64,000 nt of DNA, taken from assembly GCA_034506175.1 (NCBI GenBank), contig JAPDQB010000017.1, positions 48,200-112,199 on the forward strand, written 5' to 3'. Positions 17,903 to 27,133 of this stretch are shown here, in pieces. A program made the position numbers and the translations under genes. Every line of letters begins with the position of its first letter. The stretch's first letter is position 1. This DNA is from a candidate division KSB1 bacterium (GTDB lineage Bacteria; Zhuqueibacterota; Zhuqueibacteria; Zhuqueibacterales; Zhuqueibacteraceae). Under the pieces are notes generated by a model, which did no database searches, was not told the DNA's origin, and saw nothing but the letters and a program-made list of their open reading frames with translations.

Positions 17903-18154
17903 ATGAAAAGCAAAATCAGAAAAAAAATTAAGTATACAGACGAACCCATGAAGCATGTCGAAGTCACGACGGACTTTCTTCCATCTCCTGAAGATCTTGC
18001 CTTCAAGGAAGAAGCCGTCAAAATTACGATTTCATTGAGCAAAAGCAGCTTGGATTTCTTGAAAATGAAAGCCGAAGCGCATCACACGCCATATCAAAAG
18101 ATGATTCGTCGCCTCGTGGATGAGTATGTGGCGAGGCAAAAGCAAGTAACATAG
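17903..18154 (+). CDS. CopG/BrnA-type antitoxin-like protein
   Basis: An 83-residue protein. The C-terminal half (KITISLSKSSLDFLKMKAEA, then HTPYQKMIRRLVDEYV) is a ribbon-helix-helix DNA-binding motif of the CopG/BrnA antitoxin type. The N-terminus is basic. Normally the toxin (BrnT-like or other RelE-fold) lies directly upstream, but here the upstream gene is a lipoprotein, so it looks like an orphan antitoxin. Confidence 0.7.
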   Translation: MKSKIRKKIKYTDEPMKHVEVTTDFLPSPEDLAFKEEAVKITISLSKSSLDFLKMKAEAHHTPYQKMIRRLVDEYVARQKQVT

Positions 18155-18272
18155 TGAGTGGTTTCATCTCAAAACGCCGGCGGCGGGTGCGCGGAGGGCG
18201 ATAAAATAATCGGGTGTATGATGAAGATGGTAAACGAGACGACCAAAGAATCCCTGCCCGCGAGGACCAGGC

Positions 18273-19022
18273 ATGATTGAACGCAGCAAAAAACCAAATT
18301 TAGCCGCTGCTTTTCAAGTCAGTATTGTGGCGCTCCTGCTCTTCTGCGCATGTTCTCAAAACAATCCTCTCAACGCCGATTTCAACCAGAAAGAGATGAA
18401 TCCAAATGGCACAAATAAGCAACGCCTCACACCGCCGAGCGATGACGTGTGGTCGGCCGCCTGGTCTCCTGATGGACAAAAGATTGCCTACGTTGTAGTG
18501 GATGGTGGCGGGCGCGGCAAAGTCAAACTCATCAACCCGGACGGCTCTGACACACGCGAGCTTACAGGCTGGTTTGGTGACTTGAGACGAGTAACCTGGT
18601 CGAGGAATTCGCAACAGATTGCCTTTGAGGCCTTCGATCCTGGTGATTTCACCAAGATTTATGTGATCAGCCGGGAGGGTTTCGGTTTAAAAGTTCTCTT
18701 TGAATATGGCTCATCACCTTGCTATTTTCCCGCCTGGTCGCCAAGCGATGATCAAATCGCCTTCGCGAGTTTCAATTTCATCGAAGGAACGAATTATTCC
18801 AACATTTTTGTCCATGATCTCAATTCCAATCGAAGCAGTCGAGTGACTTTTGCGAAAACTTTTGATTACTATCCATCTTGATCACCGGATGGTCAAATGC
18901 TCGTTTTTTCCTCACAATTACCAGGCAATTCCAGACCTTCCATATTTCGAGTGAAAAAAGACGGCAGTGAGTTGGTGAAATTAACCGACGACAATGGTTC
19001 GGATTATTCGCCATGTTGGTAA
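18273..19022 (+). pseudogene. PD40/TolB-like beta-propeller protein interrupted by an in-frame TGA
   Basis: Signal-peptide-like start (VSIVALLLFCACSQ, possibly a lipoprotein), then WD40-like PD40 blades (SAAWSPDGQKIAYVV; VTWSRNSQQIAFEA; PAWSPSDDQIAFAS). At 18879-18881 a TGA stands where the repeat pattern demands Trp: YYPS-stop-SPDGQMLVFSS. The same frame continues through two more blade-like stretches to TAA at 19020-19022, ending in DYSPCW, which is itself mid-blade. So the gene is broken by one TGG-to-TGA change, or is a decayed remnant, or the base is an assembly error. Confidence 0.75.
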
Positions 19023-19062
19023 AAACATTTTTCAATCTTACGGCATTGTTACGCTTGACATC

Positions 19063-19815
19063 ATGATCAACCTCTCCAACCAGGTGATCCTCATCACCGG
19101 CGCCTCGCGCGGCATCGGCCGGGCGACGGCGCAAATGGCGGCGAAAGCCGGCGCGGCAGTCGCGATCAATTATCGGCAGGCGAAAGCCGCGGCGGAAGCG
19201 CTCGCAGCAGAAATCACAAAAAACGGCGGCAAAGCCGCGGTGTTTCAAGCCGATGTCGGCAATTATGCCGAAGTCGAAAAAATGATCGCGGCGGTTTTAA
19301 AACATTTCGGGCAGATCGATATTCTCGTCAACAACGCCGGCATTTGGACTTACGGCGCGATTGATACAATGCCGGAAGAAGTTTGGGACGAGACGATGAC
19401 CACCAATTTGAAGAGCATTTACAATTGCTGCCGGTTGGTCGTGCCGCACATGAAAGCGCGCCGCAGTGGAAAAATCATCAACGTCTCCAGCACGGCCGGA
19501 CAACGCGGCGAAGCTTTTCACTCGCATTACGCCGCCACCAAAGGCGCGGTTATCAGTTTCACCAAATCGCTGGCGCCGGAACTCGCGCCGCACAACATTC
19601 GGGTGAATTGCGTCGCGCCGGGATGGGTGGCGACTGATATGGCCAACGCCGCCCTCGCTGAAGAAGGGGAGAATATCACCAAGATTATTCCCTTGCGCCG
19701 GCCGGGCACGGCAGAGGAAATTGCCGGCCCGATTCTCTTTCTGGCCTCGGACCTGGCTTCTTACATCACCGGGGAAATTTTCAATGTCAACGGCGGCAAC
19801 GTCCTCGTCGGCTAA
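19063..19815 (+). CDS. Short-chain dehydrogenase/reductase (FabG-like)
   Basis: A 250-residue NAD(P)-dependent oxidoreductase. Motifs: TGASRGIG cofactor-binding loop, NNAG, the catalytic Ser in INVSSTAGQRG, YAATK active-site Tyr/Lys, and a C-terminal NVNGG. These match classical SDRs of the 3-oxoacyl-ACP reductase type, though many such paralogues act on other alcohols or ketones. The ATG at 19063 (MINLSNQVILITG) is the family-like start; an upstream start at 18994 would overlap the broken propeller gene. The end overlaps the HypE-like gene. Confidence 0.9.
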   Translation: MINLSNQVILITGASRGIGRATAQMAAKAGAAVAINYRQAKAAAEALAAEITKNGGKAAVFQADVGNYAEVEKMIAAVLKHFGQIDILVNNAGIWTYGAIDTMPEEVWDETMTTNLKSIYNCCRLVVPHMKARRSGKIINVSSTAGQRGEAFHSHYAATKGAVISFTKSLAPELAPHNIRVNCVAPGWVATDMANAALAEEGENITKIIPLRRPGTAEEIAGPILFLASDLASYITGEIFNVNGGNVLVG

Positions 19816-20860
19816 ACTTTTGTCGCATCGTCTGCCGGAGATTTTTCCAGCCGGCAAATTGCCGCTCGATTTTCTCCAAACCCTGCTGCAAAAATATGCC
19901 AGCACAAAATCGGGAAATCACGGCCTGAAAATCGGCGCGGGACTTGGCAGAGATGCGGCGGTCATCGATTTTGGCGACCGCCTGCTCATCGCCAAAACCG
20001 ATCCCATTACTTTTGTGGCGGAAGATATCGGTTACTACGCGCTGCATATCAACGCCAACGATGTGGCTTGCATGGGCGGCGAGCCAAAATGGTTTCTCGC
20101 CACCTTGTTGCTGCCGGAGAATAATACGACACCGGCGCTGGTCGAGAAAATTTTTCATCAGCTTAGCCAAGCTTGTCAAAAAATCGGCGTGGCGTTGTGT
20201 GGGGGGCATACTGAAGTCACCACGGGGATAGATCGTCCTCTTGTTGCCGGCTGCTTGCTCGGCGAAGCGCCGGCCAATCGTTCTTTCTCTCCCGAACGCA
20301 TTGAAATCGGCGACACGATTATTCTCACCAAAGGTTTGGCCGTTGAAGCGACTTCCATTATCGGCCGCGAGCATACGCAAGCCCTCACTGAAATTTTTGA
20401 CGCGGAATTTGCCCAAAATTGCAAACACTTTTTGCACGACCCCGGCATCAGTGTTTTGCCCGAAGCGCATTTGGCCTGGCAGGCCGAAGGCGTACATGCC
20501 TTGCATGATCCCACCGAAGGCGGACTGGCGAATGCCATTCACGAATTGCTGGCCGAGCGCGATCTCGGTGTTGAAATTTTCTGGGAGAATATTCCGCTCT
20601 TGCCGGAAACCAAACTCCTGTGCGATCATTTTCGTCTTGACATTCTGGGGCTGATTGCCTCCGGCGCGTTGCTGATCATCGGCGAGGAAAAGGCGTGTGT
20701 CAAATTGCAAACGAGGCTGCAACGGGCCAAAATCACTGCGGCTGTGATCGGCCGCATTTTGCCGGCGGGTGAGGGCCGGTGGCTTGTGGAGGGAAAGCAA
20801 CGCCGTGAGTTGCCGCTATTTCGAAGGGATGAGATGATAAAAGTTATGGTTTGCCCATAA
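19784..20860 (+). CDS. HypE/AIR-synthase-related ATP-binding protein
   Basis: About 358 residues with the PurM/HypE fold: an N-terminal ATP-binding half (GLGRDAAVIDF; NANDVACMGGEPKWFLATLL; CGGHTEVTTG) and a C-terminal AIRS_C half (GDTIILTKGLAVEATSII; HDPTEGGLANAIHELLAE). Canonical HypE, which makes the CN ligands of NiFe hydrogenase, ends in a catalytic Cys (PRIC). Here the chain ends KVMVCP, so that tail is not standard, and no other hyp genes lie nearby. The start is uncertain: ATG 19784 lies within the SDR gene by 32 bp, and a TTG at 19820 is possible. The stop overlaps the convergent coiled-coil gene by 17 bp. Confidence 0.8.
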   Translation: MSTAATSSSAKLLSHRLPEIFPAGKLPLDFLQTLLQKYASTKSGNHGLKIGAGLGRDAAVIDFGDRLLIAKTDPITFVAEDIGYYALHINANDVACMGGEPKWFLATLLLPENNTTPALVEKIFHQLSQACQKIGVALCGGHTEVTTGIDRPLVAGCLLGEAPANRSFSPERIEIGDTIILTKGLAVEATSIIGREHTQALTEIFDAEFAQNCKHFLHDPGISVLPEAHLAWQAEGVHALHDPTEGGLANAIHELLAERDLGVEIFWENIPLLPETKLLCDHFRLDILGLIASGALLIIGEEKACVKLQTRLQRAKITAAVIGRILPAGEGRWLVEGKQRRELPLFRRDEMIKVMVCP

Positions 20861-21413
20861 GCTGCAAATAAGTAAACATTGAGCCAACGAGCGTGAAAAG
20901 CAAGCCAATGAAAAAAGTGACCATCCACTTCATCTGGCTGGCTTGCCGTTGAGCGCTTTTAATTTCAAGTTCGCCAAAACGTTTTTCGATTTCCACTTTG
21001 AGCTCACTAAAGCGCTTCTCGTTATTGACATCGGTTTCGTTAAAACGTTTGCCGAAATCCTCTCTTGTTTCGGCGAAGCGCTTCGCGTTTTTAACATCAG
21101 CTTCACCAATCAGTTGATTTACGTAAAGCTTAAGTTCCTGCGCTGCCTGTTGGCGCCGTTGCTCAACTTCTTGCAAGGCCAATTTCTGGCTCTCGTTAGA
21201 TTCCTGCAAGGCCAGTTTTTGTTTTTCAGTGGCCACTTCAAAACGGCGATCAATCCATTCGCGAAACGCCTGCAAATGGACTTCGAGGCTGCGCTCGTAA
21301 CCATTGCGTTGCGCCGCATCAATTTGATTTAAAACATCAATAAAGGCGCTTTCTTTCTCATCAGTATTGAAGACTTGCCGCAACACTGGCGGAATTTTAA
21401 TGGCGATTGGCAT
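20844..21413 (-). CDS. Coiled-coil protein with C-terminal membrane anchor (DUF1640-like)
   Basis: A 189-residue protein: N-terminal globular part (PPVLRQVFNTDEKESAFIDV), a long charged coiled coil (about 60-155, with repeated KRFxE words such as NAKRFAETREDFGKRFNE) and one C-terminal transmembrane helix (WMVTFFIGLLFTLVGSMFTYL). The ATG at 21413 has AGAGGGAA five bases upstream and is preferred to an in-frame one at 21443. The layout is that of DUF1640-type tail-anchored coiled-coil proteins. Role unknown. Confidence 0.8.
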   Translation of the reverse strand: MPIAIKIPPVLRQVFNTDEKESAFIDVLNQIDAAQRNGYERSLEVHLQAFREWIDRRFEVATEKQKLALQESNESQKLALQEVEQRRQQAAQELKLYVNQLIGEADVKNAKRFAETREDFGKRFNETDVNNEKRFSELKVEIEKRFGELEIKSAQRQASQMKWMVTFFIGLLFTLVGSMFTYLQLMGKP

Positions 21414-21654
21414 AAATTCCCTCTTCTGTTGGTTGTATTGCAAGTATAATAAAAAATTTACAAGAACGCAAGGTTATTTTGGCTTCAAATTTTTGGGGTT
21501 TGAAACCCGGTCTTTTAAACCAAGCGACGGAACTTTTCCGCCTTTAAAACGATCAATTTAGAAAATTTCCTTGGACAAAATTTTTATAATGCCTAAATTG
21601 GAATGCTGTTGAAAATTTCCCACGGGCGCAGCCGTTCATCGTTTGGAGTCAATT

Positions 21655-24600
21655 ATGAGCGCAACCAAAATCTTTTCACAGGACGAAAGGAGAGCATGGG
21701 GGCCGCCGTCAAAAAAATATTGGCCGGGCATCATTTTTTTCGCCTTGATCTTTTTTGTTGTCAATACGGCCTCGGCGCAATATTATTTTGGCCGCAACAA
21801 AGTCCATTACAATAACTTTCGCTGGCAGATTCTCAAAACCAAGCATTTCGATATTTACTTTTATCCCGAGATGCGCGAGCTGGCGGAGATGGGCGCCAGC
21901 TTTGCCGAAGAAGCGTACAGCCGCCTGGAAAATCAATTCAATCACAACGTCAACAACCGCATACCGCTGATTTTTTATTCCAATCATTTTCACTTTCAAC
22001 AAACCAACACCATCCCGTATCTCATCCCTGATGGCGTCGGCGGCTTCTTCGAGTTTATGAAGGGCCGTGTCGTCATTCCCTTCGACGGCAGCCTCACCAC
22101 CTTCCGCCACGTGATCAATCACGAGCTGGTGCACGTTTTTACGCACGCCAAGGTCAATCGCATTCTCAAAGACCACAAGCGCGCGCAATATTCCGGGCCG
22201 CCGCTGTGGTTCACCGAAGGCCTGGCGGAGTATTGGTCGGAAGGGTGGGATTCCGAGGCCGAGATGTTCATCCGCGACGCCGTGCTTTCGGGTTATCTGG
22301 TGCCGCTCAGCCAAATGTATCAGATTTACGGCACGTTTCTGATGTACAAAGAAGGCCAGGCGATTTGCAAATTCATCGCGGAAACTTACGGGGAAGAAAA
22401 AATTCTGCAATTGATGGAGAATATTTGGAAAGCCGACAGCTTTTCCGAGGTGATGGAAATTACCCTGGGGGTCAATTACAAAAAATTCGACGAGCAGTGG
22501 CTTTATTATTTGAAGAAAGAGAAGTATCCGCTGCTGGAAGACAGCGATGCGCCGGGGATGATCACCGAGCACGTGACCAATAAAGGCATCAACACCAAGC
22601 CCACTTTTGCCGAGGTCAACGGAAAACGTCAAGTGATTTTCGTCTCGAATCGCATGGGCTATTCGAACATTTATCGCCTGCCCTACGGCGACGAGCGCGG
22701 GGAGCGTCAGCATCTCGAAACGTTGGTGCAAGGCGAGCGCACCTCCGACTTCGAGTCTTTTAATTTGTTACGCAGCAAACTGGATGCGGACAAGCTGGGC
22801 CGCCTGGCGTTCATTTCCAAAAGCGAGGGCAAGGATGCGCTGTATATTTATTCTTTGCACGACGGGAAAATCTTGAGCCGCCACCAGTTTGATGATGTGG
22901 TCACGCTGTACTCGCCCAACTGGTCGCCAAGGGAAAACAAGATCGTTTTTTCCGGCACAGATTTCGGCGGCAGGCGCGATTTATATATTTTCGATCTCAC
23001 CGCCGGCAGCTTGCAAAAATTGACGAACGATTTCTATGACGATCGCGACCCGAGCTGGTCGCCGGACGGCAAGCTGATCGCGTTCAGCTCCGACCGCACG
23101 GAATTTGGCGCAGATGGCGCCTATAATCTCTTCGTCTATCATCTGGAAACCGGCATCATGGATTACGTCACCTACGGGCCACATCATGATTACACGCCGA
23201 CATGGTCGCCGGATGGCAGCGGACTGGCCTTTACTTCCGATCGCGACGGCGCGTTCAACATTTGGCTGGTGCAAAATCGCGGCAGCAAAATGCCGGTGGC
23301 CATGAACGCTGAGCGCGCAAAATTTGCTTCTCTGAATAAATCGACGAATGGGCAATCAGCTAATGGCCATGAAACCCGCTCACTTTTGCCGCCGGCGCCG
23401 GCTTATCCGGCCGCGATCAACGGCGCAGGCGATCTGCGCCAATTGACGAATTTTACCACCGGCGCGTTTGATCCCGAATGGACCGACAACGGCAGCTTGC
23501 TGTTTACCGCGTTCGAGAAATTTGGTTTTCAAATCCGCGAGTTGAAAGACGTGCAGAAAATTTTTGACAACTCGCAATTGACGGCCGCGGATACCATCAA
23601 GGTCAAGGCTGAGCCATGGGCTGTCAACAAGCTGGCCGGCGAAATGACGCCCAGCACGGTGGGTTACAATCGCAAATTCAGCCTCGATATTGCACAGAGC
23701 CAGATCACCCAGGATCCGATTTTTGGCGCCGCCGGCGGCGCCCAGCTTGCGATGTCTGACATGCTGGGAAATCAGCAATACTATTTTCTGATCTTCAATA
23801 ACGCCCAGAGCCGGTCGGAATTTCTCGAGAGTTTCAATGTCGCTGTTACGCGCGTTGATCTGTCACAGCGGACGAATTATGCGATGGGTGCCTATCATTT
23901 TGCCGGCAATTATTATAATTACGCCGAAGGATTTTTTTACGAGCGGCGTTACGGCGGCTTTGCCTCGATCAGTTACCCACTCAGCGTTTTTCAGCGTTTG
24001 GAAGCGAGCTTGAATGTCCGGCAATCCGATAAAAATTGGGAAGGCCTGCGCTCCCGCAACGGCTTGCTGGTGTCAAATTTTGTTTCGTATATCAAAGACA
24101 ATTCGCTGTGGGGGCCGTCGGGGCCGCTGGACGGCGAGCGTTTCAATTTCACCATCGGCAACACCATCGACGTGCGGCAGTCGAATGTGAATTTTTACAC
24201 GATCATCGCCGACTATCGGCGCTATTTTCGCACGAGCTTGCGCACGGCGTATGCGTTTCGGGTGACGACGCGCTACAACCACGGCAAGGAAGCGTTTCCG
24301 TTTTTCATGGGCGGCAGTTGGGATTTGCGGCTTTATCCGCGCTGGCAAATTTGGGGGCAGAAAACGTTTTTGCTGAGCCACGAATTTCGCTTTCCGGCGA
24401 TCGATCAGTTTGTGGTTGCCTTCCCGTTCGGCGGCCTCGGCTTCAGCGCCATTCGCGGCGCGATGTTCATGGATATCGGCAATGCCTGGGACAATCAGCT
24501 TCGCGATTTGCTCGGCAGCGCCGGCCTCGGCGTGCGTCTGCGCGTCGGCGGATTTTTGCTGCTGCGTTATGATTTCGGCAAGCGCTTCACCTGGTCCAAC

Positions 24601-24681
24601 GTCGATGACAAGCTCTCGCTGCGCAATCTGAAGCTGCACACGCCGACCCGCCATCAATTTTTCTTCGGATGGGATTTTTAA
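21655..24681 (+). CDS. Peptidase-MA / PD40 propeller / Omp85-like barrel protein
   Basis: A 1008-residue exported protein of three parts. After a signal anchor (GIIFFALIFFVVNTASAQ) comes a gluzincin-like peptidase-MA domain (about 40-290) with HELVHVFTHA and downstream WFTEGLAEYWSE, giving HExxH-type and Glu zinc ligands (here HELVH). Next are PD40 beta-propeller blades (about 310-640: NWSPRENKIVFSG, SWSPDGKLIAFSS, TWSPDGSGLAFTS). The C-terminal third is a surface-antigen/Omp85-type barrel, ending FFFGWDF. ATG 21655 has GGAG six bases upstream. A BamB-like lipoprotein gene overlaps or abuts its end. Known as a family in FCB-group genomes; role unproven, perhaps surface proteolysis or protein export. 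Confidence 0.88.
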   Translation: MSATKIFSQDERRAWGPPSKKYWPGIIFFALIFFVVNTASAQYYFGRNKVHYNNFRWQILKTKHFDIYFYPEMRELAEMGASFAEEAYSRLENQFNHNVNNRIPLIFYSNHFHFQQTNTIPYLIPDGVGGFFEFMKGRVVIPFDGSLTTFRHVINHELVHVFTHAKVNRILKDHKRAQYSGPPLWFTEGLAEYWSEGWDSEAEMFIRDAVLSGYLVPLSQMYQIYGTFLMYKEGQAICKFIAETYGEEKILQLMENIWKADSFSEVMEITLGVNYKKFDEQWLYYLKKEKYPLLEDSDAPGMITEHVTNKGINTKPTFAEVNGKRQVIFVSNRMGYSNIYRLPYGDERGERQHLETLVQGERTSDFESFNLLRSKLDADKLGRLAFISKSEGKDALYIYSLHDGKILSRHQFDDVVTLYSPNWSPRENKIVFSGTDFGGRRDLYIFDLTAGSLQKLTNDFYDDRDPSWSPDGKLIAFSSDRTEFGADGAYNLFVYHLETGIMDYVTYGPHHDYTPTWSPDGSGLAFTSDRDGAFNIWLVQNRGSKMPVAMNAERAKFASLNKSTNGQSANGHETRSLLPPAPAYPAAINGAGDLRQLTNFTTGAFDPEWTDNGSLLFTAFEKFGFQIRELKDVQKIFDNSQLTAADTIKVKAEPWAVNKLAGEMTPSTVGYNRKFSLDIAQSQITQDPIFGAAGGAQLAMSDMLGNQQYYFLIFNNAQSRSEFLESFNVAVTRVDLSQRTNYAMGAYHFAGNYYNYAEGFFYERRYGGFASISYPLSVFQRLEASLNVRQSDKNWEGLRSRNGLLVSNFVSYIKDNSLWGPSGPLDGERFNFTIGNTIDVRQSNVNFYTIIADYRRYFRTSLRTAYAFRVTTRYNHGKEAFPFFMGGSWDLRLYPRWQIWGQKTFLLSHEFRFPAIDQFVVAFPFGGLGFSAIRGAMFMDIGNAWDNQLRDLLGSAGLGVRLRVGGFLLLRYDFGKRFTWSNVDDKLSLRNLKLHTPTRHQFFFGWDF

Positions 24682-24689
24682 ACACGAAC

Positions 24690-25892
24690 ATGATGGACAG
24701 ACACAGATATTATCTTGCTCAGAAAAAATTAGCCGGATGTCTTCTTTTTCTTTTTTTCTCTTCGATCTTTTTTTCGTGCACTCGCCTGGCTGTCAAGCAG
24801 GTTGTCCAAAACGATATTGACATGACCTGCCTGGCCGGAATCTCTCGGGAACGGCGTTCTTACCAAGAACCCGGTCTTTCTTTGCCGTTGCAAGAAATTT
24901 TCCGTTTCAAAGTATCTGCTGCCGTCTCGCAACACCTCTGTGCGACTCGCGACGCGATTTTTGTGCCGACCTTGGACGGGCGCTTGTCCATCGTCGATCT
25001 GCGAACACCCAAAGGCAAAAACAAGCACAAGAAAAAAATTCTGCAAAAAATCAAACTGCCACACGGCCTTGCCGGCACCATTGCGATTGCCCAACAAAGT
25101 CTGGTGGTGGCGATGCGCTTTGGCAAAGAGACACTGATGCGGTATGACGTGCAAAGCGGCAGCAAGATTTGGGAAATCGACGCCGGCGATATTGAAAGCG
25201 AGCCGTTGATTGCGGACAGCCTGATCTTTGTGACAGCGCTGTACAAGCATGTTGACGCCTATCGTTTGCAAGACGGCAAGCGGATTTGGCAATTTCGCAC
25301 CGACTCGCAATTTCACGCTTCGCCGGCACTGTCGCAGGGCATCCTGGTCGCGGCCAGCGACGGCGGCAAAGTTTACGGCCTCGAAGCCGTGAGCGGCAAA
25401 AAGTTATGGGAGTTTGATTGCCAGGAGCCGGTTTTGGCGACGCCGGCGATTCATCAAAATCGGGTTTATCTCGGCGCGGCGCGAGAGCATGTTTTTGCGC
25501 TGAATTTGCAGGACGGTGCGTTGCGGTGGAAAAATAAAATCGGCGCGAAGGTGAATCATGCGCCGGCGGTCAATGACAGCCTGGTGATCTTCAGTTGCGG
25601 CGATGGCCGTGTGCGGGCTTTTGACGCCAACAAAGGCGCCTCACGCTGGACGTTTCGCGCCGGCAGCGTGATCGGCACGTCGCCGCTGCTGGCCGGCAAT
25701 TTCGTTTTTTTCGGCTCGCTCGACCACAATTTTTACGCGCTGAATGGCCACACCGGCGACCTCCGCTGGCAACAGGAACTCGAAGGCCGTGTGCGCACCA
25801 ATCCCATCATCGTCGGCGAACGGCTGATCGTTGCGAGCGAAGACCGGTTTGTGTATGTTTTTGGGAAAGCAGCATCGGAGGGGACGAATTGA
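24690..25892 (+). CDS. BamB-like PQQ-repeat beta-propeller lipoprotein
   Basis: A 400-residue protein with a lipoprotein signal (LLFLFFSSIFFSC) and a propeller made of PQQ-type blades (KIWEIDAGDIESEPLIADS; KLWEFDCQEPVLATPAI; ALRWKNKIGAKVNHAPAV; SRWTFRAGSVIGTSPLL; LRWQQELEGRVRTNPIIV). This matches the BamB layout, where the propeller helps the Omp85 protein BamA. It follows a gene whose product ends in an Omp85-type barrel, so the two may work together at the outer membrane. An in-frame ATG at 24669 overlaps the previous stop; 24690 or 24693 gives a more normal signal peptide. Confidence 0.82.
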   Translation: MMDRHRYYLAQKKLAGCLLFLFFSSIFFSCTRLAVKQVVQNDIDMTCLAGISRERRSYQEPGLSLPLQEIFRFKVSAAVSQHLCATRDAIFVPTLDGRLSIVDLRTPKGKNKHKKKILQKIKLPHGLAGTIAIAQQSLVVAMRFGKETLMRYDVQSGSKIWEIDAGDIESEPLIADSLIFVTALYKHVDAYRLQDGKRIWQFRTDSQFHASPALSQGILVAASDGGKVYGLEAVSGKKLWEFDCQEPVLATPAIHQNRVYLGAAREHVFALNLQDGALRWKNKIGAKVNHAPAVNDSLVIFSCGDGRVRAFDANKGASRWTFRAGSVIGTSPLLAGNFVFFGSLDHNFYALNGHTGDLRWQQELEGRVRTNPIIVGERLIVASEDRFVYVFGKAASEGTN

Positions 25893-25945
25893 GATTCATG
25901 GTTGTCCACGGTTAAAAAATTCTTTGTCCAACGTGAGGAGGAACG

Positions 25946-27127
25946 ATGAAGAGAAAACACCTCGTTGTTATTCTATTGCCATCCCTTGCCTTACTGCTAA
26001 CCGCAGGCGCCGGCTCATCGCATGCCCAGGGCGCGGTCGCCGTCAACAACCCCATGGAAGTCAACCCGAAGGATTACCTCGATAAAATCAAGCTCCCGCC
26101 CGGTTTCAAGATTACGATGTATGCCGAAAATGTCGAAGGCGCCCGCTCAATGGCCCTGGGCGACAAGGGCACTTTGTTTGTGGGAACTTTTCAGCAGCGC
26201 GGCAGAGCGCCGGGGAAAGTCTATGCGATCATCGACCGCAACAACGATTTCAAGGCCGATACCGTGATCACCGTCGCCGCGGATTTGCGCATGCCCAACG
26301 GCGTGGCTTTTCACAACGGCGATCTTTACATCGCTGAAATCAGCCGCGTCAGCAAGCTCGAAAACATCGAGAGTCAGCTCATGTCGCCGCCGGCGCCGAA
26401 AGTCATTAACGACAGCTTTCCCACCGACCGCTGGCACGGCTGGAAATTCATTCGCTTCGGACCTGATGGCAAGCTCTATGTTCCAGTTGGCGCCCCGTGC
26501 AATATTTGCGAACGAGAGGAGGCAATTTTCGCCTCCATCACGCGCATGAACGCCGACGGTTCCGGCTTGGAAATCTTTGCCAAAGGCATTCGCAACACCG
26601 TCGGTTTCGACTGGCATCCGGTGACCAAGGAGTTGTGGTTTACGGACAACGGCCGCGACGAGATGGGCGATGATTTGCCACCGGAGGAAATCAATCACGC
26701 GCCGCGGCCGGGGTTGCATTTCGGTTTTCCGTATCGCTATGGCAAAGCCCTCGTCGATACTGCTTTCAAAACCAAATTGACGGCGGATCAATTTCAACCG
26801 GCGGCCATCGAGTTGCCCGCGCACGTCGCGCCGCTCGGCATGCGATTTTACACCGGCACTTCTTTCCCCAAAGCCTATCATCACCAAATTTTTGTCGCCG
26901 AGCACGGCTCATGGAATCGTTCGGTGCCGAACGGCTACCGCGTCTCCGTCGTCAAGCTCGAAAACAATCGCGCCGTCAAGTATGAACACTTCGCCACCGG
27001 CTGGCTGCTAAAAGATCAATATTGGGGCCGTCCGGTTGATGTGCAAGTCATGCCCGACGGCTCGCTGCTGGTGTCGGACGATTTTGCCAACTGCATTTAT
27101 CGCATCGCTTATTCTCCTGCAAAATAG
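25946..27127 (+). CDS. PQQ-dependent sugar dehydrogenase-like protein
   Basis: A 393-residue secreted six-bladed propeller of the GSDH/sorbosone dehydrogenase family, which oxidises aldose or related sugars with PQQ. Signal peptide (LVVILLPSLALLLTAG...SHAQ), then LPPGFKITMYAENVEGARSM at the mature start, WHGWKFIRFGPDGKLYVPVG, GLEIFAKGIRNTVGFDWHP and ELWFTDNGRDEMGDDLPPEE as family signatures, and FVAEHGSWNRS late. AGGAGGAA precedes the ATG. The gene ends seven bases before a TonB receptor, suggesting joint expression. Enzyme activity and cofactor are inferred from the family. Confidence 0.87.
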   Translation: MKRKHLVVILLPSLALLLTAGAGSSHAQGAVAVNNPMEVNPKDYLDKIKLPPGFKITMYAENVEGARSMALGDKGTLFVGTFQQRGRAPGKVYAIIDRNNDFKADTVITVAADLRMPNGVAFHNGDLYIAEISRVSKLENIESQLMSPPAPKVINDSFPTDRWHGWKFIRFGPDGKLYVPVGAPCNICEREEAIFASITRMNADGSGLEIFAKGIRNTVGFDWHPVTKELWFTDNGRDEMGDDLPPEEINHAPRPGLHFGFPYRYGKALVDTAFKTKLTADQFQPAAIELPAHVAPLGMRFYTGTSFPKAYHHQIFVAEHGSWNRSVPNGYRVSVVKLENNRAVKYEHFATGWLLKDQYWGRPVDVQVMPDGSLLVSDDFANCIYRIAYSPAK

Positions 27128-27133
27128 TGTCAC

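Noticed and set aside
18273..19022. Genome-wide TGA-as-Trp recoding
   Set aside because: Many intact genes here end in TGA at family-typical lengths and encode Trp by TGG, so a single mutation or error is more likely.
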